Assembly (NCBI GenBank): GCA_039621445.1
Contig: CP154955.1
Coordinates: 29,767,471 to 29,831,470, forward strand
Direction of reading: 5' to 3'
DNA: 64,000 nt
Source: Euglena gracilis
Lineage: Eukaryota; Euglenida; Euglenophyceae; Euglenales
Below are positions 54,001-62,789 of this stretch, piece by piece. Position numbers and translations under genes: made by a program. How positions within the stretch are numbered: the stretch's first letter is position 1; each line of letters begins with the position of its first letter. The notes beneath the pieces were generated by a model, which had not been told where the DNA came from, ran no database searches, and saw only the letters and a list, made by a program, of their open reading frames with translations.

Positions 54001-55219
54001 GTGTGTGGACAATTTTGGGGGATTTACCCAGGGGGGTTGAATTCCATTTTTGATTAATTGACATGTTGCTGGGGGGGCATTTTTTGACCACCATTTTAGA
54101 CTTTTCTGAAGTCTCTGGTACAGGGGGGTATCTCCCCATTTTTCCTCCATGGAATTTATTTCCTGAATCAGATGATTGTTTAGGGGCTGGGTGGGGGGTG
54201 TTGGACATTTCACAGCCCCTATAGCCCTTAGGGCTTGAGCCCTTGGAAAAAGCAAATGTTCTTGGGGGGGTGTGCATGCACTCTCCTCTCTTCTCACTCT
54301 CTCTCTGGAGCATCTTGTTGTTGGAATGCATACCATAGGGCTTAATGCCCCTGTTTTGCCTATCAGGCCTCCTTGATGATGATGGTGTTGGTAGCCATAC
54401 CATAGGGGGGCCTCTGTGGGTCCCCCCCTTCTTGATTTCACTGGGAGATTTGCAGGTTGATGAATAAATACTTGTGGGGGTCCTTCCCCTTCCCCCTGTT
54501 CCTCCTGGGGCTGGGCATTTGTTAAATACAAAGCCCCTGGGGGGCTGCCCTTTAGCTTCTGGGGGGCCTCTGGAGGTCCACCCCTTGTATGGCTGCCATA
54601 GCCCTTGTATTGGCCATCTTGGCCCAAGCCCCCTTTGTTCTGGCCTCCATGGCCGGGGCTGTAAGTTCTGGCTTCTTGCCATGCCCAATTGAAATCTGGG
54701 GGAGCCCTGTTGCTGGGCCACCCCCTTCCCCCCTGGAATGGGGTTGTGGGCTGAATTTGAAAAAGCTGGTCGGTACAGACCTTTTTTGCCCCTTCCTGCT
54801 GGGCCATTTGCTGGCTTCCCAATGTTTGACTGGCCCCCTTGTCCCTGATTCCATCTTGATAGGTTGGGGACATTTGCCCTGTGGGCTGGGGCTTTTGGTC
54901 TCTGGGCTGGGCCTGCCAATCTTGCAGGTTTCTTGAACCCCAATTTGAAATGTGATGGGTCTTGACCCTGGGTACCCAATGTCTTTCGTTGTCGCCTGGG
55001 CTTTTTGCCCACTGTTTGCCAGGGTCCATGGCCATCACTGTGTGTGGTTGTCTGCTGCTGAAAAATTTTTTCTGCTGAGATGTGTGGTGGGGGGGAAGTG
55101 ATGGCCACGGTTCGCCACGTTGAAACCGCATCTCCAAGTTCTCCAGCTGGCGCTTCTTGTTCTGCACTTTGTCCAGGTTGTCGACTTGATAATTCCAATT
55201 CGTTCTCCACATTCTGCAT
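51071..55219 (-). CDS. DIRS tyrosine recombinase in a frame overlapping the whole RT gene
   Basis: A 1,382-codon frame beginning at 55219. Its first ~1,000 codons lie over the RT gene in another phase and encode a basic, Pro/Gly/Lys-rich sequence with no recognisable fold. The C-terminal ~320 codons encode a tyrosine recombinase: N-terminal helical domain from LHDLLRQILEG (~980), catalytic Arg in LYRSSDLAQ (~1127), HSTR as the H-x-x-R box (~1233) and the nucleophile Tyr in FTAHYQRLGA (~1268). This enzyme would insert the circular DNA intermediate. In DIRS-1 of Dictyostelium the recombinase and RT frames also overlap (established knowledge). How ribosomes reach the recombinase is unknown. Confidence 0.88.
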   Translation of the reverse strand: MQNVENELELSSRQPGQSAEQEAPAGELGDAVSTWRTVAITSPPPHISAEKIFQQQTTTHSDGHGPWQTVGKKPRRQRKTLGTQGQDPSHFKLGFKKPARLAGPAQRPKAPAHRANVPNLSRWNQGQGGQSNIGKPANGPAGRGKKGLYRPAFSNSAHNPIPGGKGVAQQQGSPRFQLGMARSQNLQPRPWRPEQRGLGPRWPIQGLWQPYKGWTSRGPPEAKGQPPRGFVFNKCPAPGGTGGRGRTPTSIYSSTCKSPSEIKKGGTHRGPPMVWLPTPSSSRRPDRQNRGIKPYGMHSNNKMLQRESEKRGECMHTPPRTFAFSKGSSPKGYRGCEMSNTPHPAPKQSSDSGNKFHGGKMGRYPPVPETSEKSKMVVKKCPPSNMSINQKWNSTPLGKSPKIVHTPKTQGQSGPEPGRKNSAGLRKNWVNKTSLGFRIPTFNPMVSNFETRGGNNKMENDQRLQRNKSAVSSKTFQAGSYPAHFPSFGKRPLGSKNRPEGCLFPYSIKSRPKAIFKTSGRGADLGISNRLLWAKCNAPNFHVSNEDIRKTVEKKGHPGLYLPGRHFTGGPHPKHFAKSPEQSCQRFAGFWVQNQCEKVYPAAHPSGNPPGVSTELPGRKVTSAPPESQNYKKGAGKNREKRLHVKKAVGCHFGSNKMQSNGPALFKGFYRHPGKFFGGKVHSPLGLKTPHFPGNQGPIKGNKNSIGHLGGQTLHPKCNQRVALRQQHPCLGGAGHPHRRNCAGILEKRLHFTHQCKGAQCSYKHCEKFEQTWRNSFCVCGQPGNLLLPNKRWGQKRPLQQNAKTIFQMVHGAPSKPPSQLGAFKGMPSRPHKQMGNGQGGLFFRPPTFSMVETAIPKFHKSGNRFICLPRQQKTAQFCGQVAPLGGHSGKCTTMSTGQHGGSLCKPPLVNNPTISAQVENVSPDQSFDGHPLLGFSNMVAPINKNESARDPLPENHPLQGYVHQLQGGTNATPQVAPTLHDLLRQILEGKQIQVKTIEDFLGRNPSLKRYQSAFALLWVILEHMGVPPPEATTDQVADALIQLFQFSKAQARNAYSAMLLIPGFGGLRFHTLLTPYKRLWNQNLEKYGAFWDPLPILLGLAKAPMPTDICTLRTQLIFCSRVLCLYRSSDLAQVKRTTSVLGRAPYIKIKRKGQKFHKWERVVSIPQCPQISPFHLMMCYVTATRLLVKPGGPLLISLKPPFRAISADTVASITKDFLAKHGVTPQVWGAHSTRGAGVGLLKKLGLSAQEVCEIGQWRGVEAFTAHYQRLGAQGALENALAPLISVHNLASQGQSAEPEVSRTPSRKTDQGGRDTEGEAQRPCEPDPPTRKRKFVFKSPRSESGGQGGERGGTPPKGKKSRRQVGAASSANSGEAALSRDS
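52195..55212 (-). CDS. DIRS reverse transcriptase, RNase H and MT-like domain
   Basis: A 1,005-codon uninterrupted frame. Residues 1-~400 are Gln/Gly/Pro-rich (gag-like or linker). RT spans ~440-660 with PWFLISKPEGG, WRMISDCREI, AKIDLKDAYFHIPL and the catalytic FIYLDDILLV near 559. RNase H (~700-830) has ELHSDSSTHAWGG, HINVKELSAA, VDNQ and ends in LADPISRW. The last part (~855-960) is the Dam-like domain of DIRS and related elements, with DLFASPGNKKLP, YANPPWSII near 904 and LMVTPYWDSATWWPQL. The ATG at 55212 is 7 nt after that of the overlapping frame. Intact sequence suggests recent mobility. Confidence 0.92.
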   Translation of the reverse strand: MWRTNWNYQVDNLDKVQNKKRQLENLEMRFQRGEPWPSLPPHHTSQQKKFFSSRQPHTVMAMDPGKQWAKSPGDNERHWVPRVKTHHISNWGSRNLQDWQAQPRDQKPQPTGQMSPTYQDGIRDKGASQTLGSQQMAQQEGAKKVCTDQLFQIQPTTPFQGGRGWPSNRAPPDFNWAWQEARTYSPGHGGQNKGGLGQDGQYKGYGSHTRGGPPEAPQKLKGSPPGALYLTNAQPQEEQGEGEGPPQVFIHQPANLPVKSRRGGPTEAPLWYGYQHHHHQGGLIGKTGALSPMVCIPTTRCSRERVRREESACTPPQEHLLFPRAQALRAIGAVKCPTPPTQPLNNHLIQEINSMEEKWGDTPLYQRLQKSLKWWSKNAPPATCQLIKNGIQPPWVNPPKLSTHPKPRANLDLNQAEKILLDYEKTGSIKRVWDSESQHLIPWFLISKPEGGTTKWRMISDCREINQQFQVKPFRLDHIQHIFPVLEKGHWAAKIDLKDAYFHIPLSPGLRPFLRHQVGGQTWEFQTGCFGLNVMPQIFMSVMKTFEKLWRKRGIQVFIYLDDILLVAPTQNILQNHLNRVVKDLLDSGFKINVKKSTLQPTQVVTHLGFQLNFQEGKLQVPPQKVKTIKKELGKIVKKDYMSKRQLAAILGQIRCNLMALPFLRAFTDTLANFLVAKSTAPWDSKHPISQEIKAQLREIKTLLDTWGGRPFTQNATRELHSDSSTHAWGGLDIHTGEIVQEFWRKDSILHINVKELSAAINTVKSLSKPGETVSVSVDNQVIYYYLTKGGGRKDPFNKMLRPFFKWCMEHQVNLQVNWVPSKECLADPISRWEMDRGDYSLDPQLFQWLRQQFQNFINLETDLFASPGNKKLPNFVARWPHWEATAVNALQCPLDNMGDLYANPPWSIIQQFLPRLKMFPQTKVLMVTPYWDSATWWPQLIKMKVPGTPCLKITPYRGMFTNCRGEQMPPPRWPLLCMICSGKFWRGNKFRLKPLKISWGETPV

Positions 55220-55379
55220 TGACTTCCAATGTCAAAGTTGAAATAATTTCTTGAATTTGATATTCTGCAGGTTCTACAGGTTCTGAATATTGATATTGTG
55301 TTCTTTTGATCTCTTCCAACTCTGTTCTTTGAAAGTTTCTGTCTTCTTCCGTGTCGAAGGGCAAGATTAGGAATCAGCC

Positions 55380-55619
55380 AACTCCGGCGAAAAAGGCACT
55401 AAGCAGGGACTCTTCACCCAACGCAGTAAACAATCCAAACAACACCGCCGGCGAGCAAGACATGGCCTCACAAGGGCAAAGTGCGGAGCCCGAGGTGTCA
55501 ACTCCGGCGAGGCGGCACTAAGCGGGACCTCCTAACCAAGCGCACCAGAGCAATCCAAACAACACCGCCGGCGAGCAAGGCATGGCCTCGCAAGGGCAAA
55601 GTGCGGAGCCCGAGGTGTC
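55380..55619 (-). repeat. Duplicated 120-bp terminal unit of the - DIRS copy
   Basis: Two tandem units, 55619-55500 and 55499-55380, each from GACACCTCGGGCTCCGCAC through TTGCTCGCCGGCGGTGTTG to CGCCGGAGTT. They differ at several bases (CCATGCCTTG against CCATGTCTTG; GGTCCCGC against AGTCCCTGC). Similar sequence opens the + copy and lies at ~51000-51100 between the two elements. Confidence 0.8.
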
Positions 55620-56560
55620 TTACTCTAAAGAGATGAGAGCTCAGCGACCCCCCCCCCAAAACGACCAAAAGTGCCATTTTGGGCACTTTTTGGGCAAAAA
55701 TTTACCCAAAATGAAAAAAATTTTCGGCGCAAAGTGCCACAGGAAAAAATTGACCCTTTTGGAGGGGGGTCCCGGGTACACCCCCAGGGTCGGTCCGGAC
55801 CCCCCTGTCAGGTGGGGGGGGGGGGGGGTCCGGACCCCGCGGGCCAGGAGGGGGGGGGACACCCCCCCTCCTTATATCAAACCCTGGATCAGGGGTCATA
55901 AATCCCGACTGTGCATGGAAAACGACCCCCCATGGGGGTGTCCGGAGCCAAAAACCAGTCAATTTCTGAAAAAACCAGTCTGTCGGTCAGACAAACCATA
56001 AGCGATAACATATCCCTGACTCTGATCCTAACCCCACACCCCCCAGGGCTCAGCCAAACAGCAGATTTTATTGTTAAAATTATGAAAATTTTCAAAAGTG
56101 CCTTGGAAAAAAGGAGAGCAGAACCAGGTCGGGAACAAAAATGTTTGTCTTGCAGGGCAATGTCAGTACAGCAGCACAGCAGGAGGGTAATAAGTAAAAA
56201 AACCAATCGTCATCAAGGCTTGTGTCTCTTGGTTTTTGGCTCCCCTTTCTTGGAACCCCCTGTTGGGGGGTCCAGCCGCCCAACCCAACCACAAAAACCC
56301 ACCGACCCACCCACTGAGGTGGGGTAACACCAGGGTTTGATATTCGGGCAGGCAGGTGGGGCGGTCGGACCCCCAGTGTGACTAATCATTTTGGCGCATT
56401 CAGTGTCGGGGGGGGGGGTGGGCTCTGACAATACCCACCTACTGCAATGGACTTCAAAGAGATCAGTTGGGGTTTTTAAAAAAACTGAGCAGTGAGCAAA
56501 TAAAAGCCTTGTTGATTGTGCATGTCAAAAGAGGGAGGGAGCTTCGCCTTTCAAATGAAT
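55620..56560. other. Flank of the DIRS pair, no gene seen
   Basis: Begins with TTACTCTAAAGAGATGAGAG, which resembles the outer edge of repeat R1 (30837-30860), so the DIRS copy may have inserted into an R1 repeat. The rest has C/G runs and a pair of GTTGGGGGGTCC/GGACCCCC-type blocks. No coding signal. Confidence 0.4.
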
Positions 56561-56741
56561 CTACTTCTTTTTCCCTTTTCCTTCTCCAGCTGCCGCCTTT
56601 GCTGCCGCTGCAACTTCTTTCTTATGCTTGTCAATGGCAACCTGTCTGAGGGCCTTTTCCTGGCTCAGCCTCTTCACCAACCACGGAGGAAGTTTCAACC
56701 CAGCTTGCTCAAAGAGTTGGGCCACAGTCACAGCAGCAGGA
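56561..56741 (-). CDS. rpsP: Ribosomal protein bS16, 3' exon
   Basis: Minus strand, ending in TAG at 56563-56561. It encodes PAAVTVAQLFEQAGLKLPPW followed by a Lys/Ala-rich tail (about 40 residues, ending GKGKKK). Bacterial-type S16 proteins follow GAQPSD with a short helix of the type xVxxLLxxAGL, so this piece supplies exactly what the 5' exon at 62790-63001 lacks. The pyrimidine-rich TTTATTTTCCAG directly before the coding part is a good acceptor. The frame is open further upstream (to 56995), but that part shows no S16 similarity. Confidence 0.75.
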
Positions 56742-57067
56742 CTGGAAAATAAATGCACCACCACTGCTACTCCTTTCAGCATTTGTCCTTTCATAAACCG
56801 AGGCAAGAAAGACTGTTGCAAATTATTCTTCTCTTTGCACACCGGCCCTGGCGGGACACCGTTCTGTGCTGAATGATGGGAAACTAACACCGGCTCTTCC
56901 CAAAATTCAAAATTGGGAAATTCCCACAGGAAATTAACATGCAACTTTTTTGGACGCAGCACACAAGATGTGAATGCTCTGCCCTGGTTCTTCAAAATTG
57001 AGGATGGGGAAGACCAAAGTTGCCTTGTGTTGATTTTTGAAAAAGAAAATTGTTATTAAAAATTACC

Positions 57068-57290
57068 CGCCCCTCCCCCCTTGTCGTACGACCGGGTTCC
57101 TGCAACCTGCGACCAGGGGGGGGGGGGGGGTCGTAACACCCCCATAACCTGCAACCTGCGACCGGGGGGTGGTCGTAAATGAGGGGGCGGTCGTAGCAAG
57201 GTGGTGGTAAATTTTTCGCAACCTGCAACTTGCGACCGGGGGGTGGTCGTAAATGAGGGGTGGTCGTACGACAAGGGGGGGGGGTACAAA
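57068..57290. repeat. Degenerate repeat with CGACC/GGTCG inverted words
   Basis: The block CAACCTGCGACCGG, GGGTGGTCGTAAATGAGGGG recurs at least twice, with a reversed partner CGTACGACC at 57086. The GTCGTACGAC palindromes flank it. Confidence 0.6.
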
Positions 57291-59049
57291 CAGAAATTGA
57301 CCAACTTAAACAAATTCAGCAGAGGCATCAAAAATCTGGACTGGTTTTTTGGGGGAAATTGTTGGGGGGAAAAGTATTTTTTGACAAAAATCTCACCTCG
57401 ACGAAAATGGGGGGAGGGGGTTGGCTAATCCTGCCAGTTTCGACCCCTGTCGGCTGGAGGTGACTATTTTCATCAACAGGTTTTCCTGTGGGCGACAGCG
57501 GAAATCTGTGGGCAATGGTGCTTACCTGTGCAACAACATTGAACATGTGCTCAACGGCGCTTGCCCAAACACTTATTTGGACCTGAAGGCAGTTCAGCGT
57601 AAAAATGACTTTTGGGGGGTGCGCACTTTTTGGACTTCAGTTTCGGGACCTCAGGGGTGTGACACGTATTTGGGCACTGCGCAGTTCAAGGGGGAGCTAC
57701 CCAACAATCGACTGAGGGGACAGGGGACTGAGCTGAAGAAAAAAATATGGGACGCAGGGGGGGGGGAATGCCCAAGCCTGGCCTCAAAATTTTTTTTGCA
57801 CAAAAATGTGCAAAAGTGGAGAAAAAGCACAAAAACCACGAAAATGCAAAAGTAATCAAAAACATGCAAAAATGGCAAAATTAAAGAAATCACATCAAAT
57901 CAGAAGAAAGATGTCGATTTCAAAAAAAAATTGAAATTTTCGAAAACTGCAAAAAATACAAATATTGTCAAAAATATATTGCAAAAAATGCGAAATAATG
58001 CCAGAAAATGCACATTTTCGGAAAACTTGAAAAAATGCACAAAAAAATGCCAAAAATGCGATACGCATTTCCCTCTTGCAGAACGGGGGTGTCGCTCATT
58101 TCAAAAGTGGCTCACGAACAAGTGGTTGAAAAAGACATTTTTGAGGGTTTTTAGGCTTGAAAATTATGGCTGAAAAATCCAACGTCAGTTTGTGCTTTTT
58201 TGCTTGTCATCAGCGCGGCTTCCCCCTGGGGTGTGTGAGTCATGGGGGGTCGCAGGGTACCAAAGTTGCGGGAAAGTGTGGTTGACACAGGGGGGGGGGT
58301 GCCGTCAGGGCATTGCTTCAGGACCCCCGGGGGAGTCCAGATCAGAGGAAAATGCGGGCTGGCTGGAAACAGGCTGCTGCTGGCTGACCACCCCCATGGG
58401 GGGGCTGGAACTGGGCCCAACCCGGGGTCGAACCGGGAACCAAAAAAAACCAAATCCCAAAAATGTCCAAAAAAACTGCAAGTTACGCAAAAAAAATCGA
58501 TTTTTTTTGACCCCAAAAATGTCCTGGAAGGAACACATTTTTGACCCATTTTTTGCACCCCCAAAAGTAAAAAATCCGTTACCATCCAGCCGCCCTTTAG
58601 GCGGCTGGAAATAAATATATCTGGTTGAGGGGGGGGGGGGGAGGGGGCGGGAAAAAGGGCGGGGGGGGGGGGGGGGGGGTCAAAATTTTTCGACAGCAAC
58701 ACCCTGCACGCCATGTCAAGGACAAAAGAGGAATGCAATTATGTGCCATTTACAGTTCCTACCGGGATCCAGGAATAGGGAATCCAGGGATCCCCTCCGT
58801 GCTTGGGTTGCAGGGGGGGGGGGCGCAGGTGCACACCCTGAGAGGTCCAGCCAGCACTGGGGCCAACCGCTGGCTGGACCCTGAGTCCTTTCAGAAATTC
58901 CCTCGGTGTTGTGAAAAGCATGGGGGGCTGCACCAGAAAGGGGGTGTATGAAAAGATACCCCCCCCGGGAAACTGTCTTAGACAATTTCAGCAAATACAG
59001 CAGGGGTTTTCCCGGAGAATCCAGCTGCAGGGGGGGGGGGGATGCGCTC

Positions 59050-59450
59050 GCCCGGCCTCGGAAAAAATGTGCAAAAATGCGCAAAAAAAATGCGCAAAAA
59101 ATGCGCATTTTTGGAAAAAATGCGCAAAAATGTGCAAAATCCGAGAAAAAATGCGCAAAAATCACAAAAACGCAAAAATTACCCAAAAACATGCAAAAAT
59201 GGCACCAAATTTGAAGAAATTATGTAGAATAATGAGGAAAATGTAAGTTTCAAAAAAAGTCGAAAATTTCAAATTTTTGCAAAAAATTGCAAAAAATGCG
59301 AAAATTTTGGAAAATCACAAAAAAAATGTGCCAAAAAGCAAAAAAAATGCGCTGAAAAAAACGAAAAAATGCGCAAAAAATGCGAAAAAATGCGCAAAAA
59401 TGCGCATTTTTTGGAAAAAAAAATGCGAAAAAATGCGAAACGCATTTCCC
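59050..59450. repeat. AAAAATGCGC simple-sequence region
   Basis: Irregular tandem of A runs with ATGCGCA and TGCGCATTTTT words, many self-complementary. Frames through it are compositional. Confidence 0.8.
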
Positions 59451-60100
59451 CCCCCCTGGCAGCTGGCTGGCTGGAAAAAGGTGCTTGTTGGATCCTCCCT
59501 GGTCCCTGAGGGGGGCACCCCAAAAACAGGCAACCCCCCCAAATCCAGCTGGGGGGGATTTTTCCATAAAAAAAGACTGCCGTTTTTTTTGATCTTTTTT
59601 TCATAAAATTTTCGTCCCAAAACCCTGAATCCCCCCCAAAAATATCCGTCCCGAAGCCCCCGACCCAGCCTGGCCCCGCCAGACTGCCCAAGCTTTATTT
59701 CAACAGACCCCGCAGGGGGGGGGGGGACAGCAGCCCGTCTGGGTGCTGCTGCCAGAGGGCAGTTTCTTGGGGGTCAAGGTCAGAGGAAAAAGTTGACATT
59801 TTTCGACCCCTGGCAGATGCAAAAAGACGACAGACACAAAAAGAATCCGGAAAAAAACGCTTTCCCTCAATTTTGTGAGCAGAAGCCTGGAAGCCTGGAA
59901 AAAAATGTTCACAATTATTTCACTTTTCCCGTGCCCCCTCCGCGAGCTATTTACTGCCCAATGGGGACAACTTGGGGTGGGGAACAGCTGGGGGGGACCT
60001 TGGTTCCCTGACCCAAAAGTCATTTCCGGCATAAATTTTCTATGTGGGAAAATGATGAGTTTTCCACAAAAGTCATAGAAAAGATTCAAAAATCTGTTAG

Positions 60101-60552
60101 TTTGGACCAGGCATTTGCTTAAGGGCCCCCCGGGGGGGGGTACTGGCTAGAAAATGAGCTAGACACTGGAAAAAGTGGACTAGCTAGACCCCCCTCCCCC
60201 CCCGGGGGGGGGGATCCGGGGGTCCCCCCGACTGGAAAAAAAATTTCCTCCGGCGCAGCGCGCCGAGGTGGAAATGAGGCTTTTATGGGTTTTGGGCTGA
60301 TTTTGTTCCAAAAAATCCCAAAAATGGCCAAAAATGGACATTTTTGCCCATTTTTGGGGGTCCGAAAAAAAATTTCTGGCGCTTCGCGCCGGTCACTGGA
60401 AAAATTTTTCCCACTAGCTAGCCCTGCTAGCAGACCCCCCCCCCCCAGGGGGGGGTCTGCTAGAAATCCCACTTGCCAAATTTGGACTAGCTGCAGTCCA
60501 GCCCCCCCCCCCGGGGGGTACTGCAATCCCTTAAGCAAATGCCTGGTTTGGA
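60101..60552. mobile_element. ~440-bp MITE with 18-bp inverted ends and TTTGGA target duplication
   Basis: Starts CCAGGCATTTGCTTAAGG at 60107 and ends with its exact reverse complement at 60529-60546. TTTGGA precedes it (60101-60106) and follows it (60547-60552). The interior has C/G-run hairpins and CTAGCTAG-type words, and no coding capacity. The superfamily is unclear: a 6-bp duplication excludes the TA-specific group. Confidence 0.8.
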
Positions 60553-60719
60553 CGCATTTTCAATGTTTTCCTCCAAAAAAAAATGCCCCACCACCGAGCT
60601 GTTCCCATCCTCTCTGTGGGAATAGCTCGGGGAGGGGCACGTATAAAAAAAATGAGGAAACTCGCAAAAGATTTATTATTATTACCCCCCCCCTCCTTTA
60701 TTGTCCCACCGACTCTCCC

Positions 60720-61640
60720 CGGGAGGCCCGACTGGACAATATGGGGGGGGGACAATATGGGGGTACCAAAGGAATTTCATTGGCAGAGCCAAAAAAAACC
60801 CCGTCGGCCGGGGCCGAGGGACAATATGGGGGGGGGGACAATATGAAGGGGGGGGGTGGTATTTGCAGTAAACCCTCCCCAAATAATATGTCCGGGGGTT
60901 TTTTTATTTGGGGAGCCGCAATTGGGGGCCGGGGAGGGGGGGATTATTATTTGGGGGGGTGTATTATTTGGGCATCTTTTTTTCCAAACTCAAACAGGCC
61001 CACTGCACATTTTTTGCCTTTTGTTTTAGGTTGGTGTTGTCATCAATCTTTGGAACCAGCAATTTTTTTTGCCAAATGAGTTGTTTTGGGCAAAAATTCT
61101 GCCTTGCTCGATTTCCCAATCTGGTGGGGGGCATAGTGGGCCGGCCTGTTTTTTGACGTTGTTTTTTTTTTAATTCTAAAAATGTTTTTTAAAAAAAAAA
61201 CAAAAAAAAACGCCCAGTGGGTTTTGCATGGAAATTTTTTTGAATGCACATTTTCAATGATTTTTGGCAACTTCTGGGTAATTTCTGCCAAAATTTCCTT
61301 CCACAAAAAATGAAAAAAGTCATAAAATTCCATTTTGTTGCATTTTTGGATGTTTTTGACCATTTTTGGCAGTTTTTGAACTTAATAGGATTCAAAGTAT
61401 GGTTTGGGAGTTTCATAACGAGTTTTTTCACTGAAATTTTCCTTTTTGTTTTTTTTGATGTTTTTTTGAGTGTTTTTTTTTTTATAAAAATACGTTGTTT
61501 TGTTTTTTTTTTAAAATTTTTTAAAAAAAGCAAAAAAAATGCCCACTATGGTGGGGGGTATGTTATTTGGGAAGCCGAAGTACCCGGCCAGGGGGTATAT
61601 GATTTGGGGGGGTATCATATTATTTGGGGGGGTTTAGGAG
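60720..61640. repeat. Dispersed GGACAATATGGGG and ATTATTTGGGGGG blocks
   Basis: Four copies of GACAATATG plus G run at 60735-60850 and four of ATTATTTGGG/ATGATTTGGG at ~60945-61635 bracket A/T-rich DNA. A fold-back element is possible, but I could not define clean ends. 61641-62540 shows only a short GGTCGGGCCGACC/GGTCAGCCCGACC inverted pair near 62340. Confidence 0.45.
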
Positions 61641-62789
61641 ACAGAGGTCCATATGGACAGTTAGCAGCCAGATCCTTGGGGGGTTGTACACTCTGAAATT
61701 TCCTGAACTGAACTGAACTAAACTGAAGATGGCGAATAATAGCCCCCAAAACGGTCGAAAATAACTGGCAACTTAGCCAAGCGGCTTGACATTTGACTGA
61801 AGGTGCCTGCTGCCAACCTCCGGAGAATGAACGTTGCAAAATTCTCCAACGGCGTGCAAAGTTTTGCAAAGTCCTGCAAATTGCCCCTGTTACGTTATGC
61901 CCTGGGGCCAACCAGCTGGTTGGGCTGACCTATGGACCTCCACAGTCAGGTTTTTGATTAATGCTGAGCTCTTTGTTTCCAAAAGCAACATTCTGGTTGT
62001 TGGCCAGGCTGCCCATTGGCCGAGGCCCCAGCCCCAAAAAATCGTGTTTTTTGTCAAAAGATGGTTGTTTTGGGGCATAAATTGGCCATAACTTGGGCTT
62101 GGCAGGGGGATGAAATTTGGATAAATAATGAGATAAATGCTCTCTGAGCTGCCTTTGATGTTTCAAACATTTTCTTTCATTCAGGTGGGTGAAATTCTCT
62201 TAAGCAACACCCTGTTTCGGATGTTGCTGTTGACGTTTGAGGTTTTTGTGGGCATCTTTGTCGCTTTAATTCACCACAGTGGGGGTGGGGGGGGCTTGAA
62301 AATTATGATTGGACAAAAAACGGAGTTGACCAAAATGGAGGTCGGGCCGACCTGGTCAGCCCGACCTCCATTGGTCGGTCCACCTCCAGATCGGTTACAA
62401 AAAAATGGTGGGTGATCCCTACTCAAAGGTTTACAGTGCAGCGCACACGGGTGGTGCCGACGATTTTGTGTGGAAAAATCGCAGGGTTTTCAAAAACTTC
62501 AAAGAAATCATGGTCTAGTTTCATTCTTGAAAATTGTCAGACTAACACTGCTTTTGGGCAAAAAGAAAAAAATATTGATCATTTTTTGAAATTGATGATT
62601 TTGCAGGACAAATAATTGATGGCCATGTTGAAAACGTTTCATTTAGGGCAAATGAGAATGTTCCCTCGACTTCCCCCATTCCAAATCTGGCATTGAAACT
62701 CATCATTGAACCTTGAACAAAACCATCCTTCAAAATATGTATTGCAGGGAAAGCTTCAAAGGGGGAGGACCGCCTTGTTTCAGCCCTGA

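Larger units (their letters stand above)
51108..55619 (-). mobile_element. DIRS-like retrotransposon, largely intact copy
   Basis: Minus strand. The 5' terminus is a 120-bp unit beginning GACACCTCGGGCTCC and ending CGCCGGAGTT, present twice in tandem (55500-55619 and 55380-55499). The 3' region (about 51240-51360) carries the complementary sequences GGGACACCGAGGGCGAAGC and GCCTCACAAGGGC. Two long overlapping frames encode RT/RNaseH/MT and tyrosine recombinase, the defining DIRS gene set, with no DDE integrase and no LTR-type ends. The tail meets the tail of the + copy at ~51107. Confidence 0.9.
56742..62789 (-). other. ~6 kb interval splitting the S16 gene (probable intron), low-complexity
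   Basis: Contents seen: a duplicated block with GCGACCGGGGGGTGGTCGTA at ~57105-57180 and 57235-57290; A-rich DNA with AAAAATGC words (57780-58060); G-run tracts (58627-58680); a second AAAAATGCGC region (59050-59450); a MITE (60101-60552); repeated GGACAATATGGGGGG and ATTATTTGGGGGG blocks (60735-60970, 61550-61640). The downstream edge is TTTTCCAG. The upstream edge, with the reading frame kept, would be GAT|CAGGG or GA|TCAGGG, not GT. Several open frames exist (for example 57421-57855), but none is recognisable. Confidence 0.55.

Noticed and set aside
53850-54936. Plus-strand frames opposite the DIRS genes
   Set aside because: They are antisense shadows of the overlapping RT and recombinase frames.
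57421-57855. A 144-codon plus-strand frame with several cysteines inside the S16 interval
   Set aside because: It reads like natural protein for ~100 residues, but I cannot match it to any family, it ends in A-rich simple sequence and no flanking exon is evident. It deserves a database search but not a gene call.
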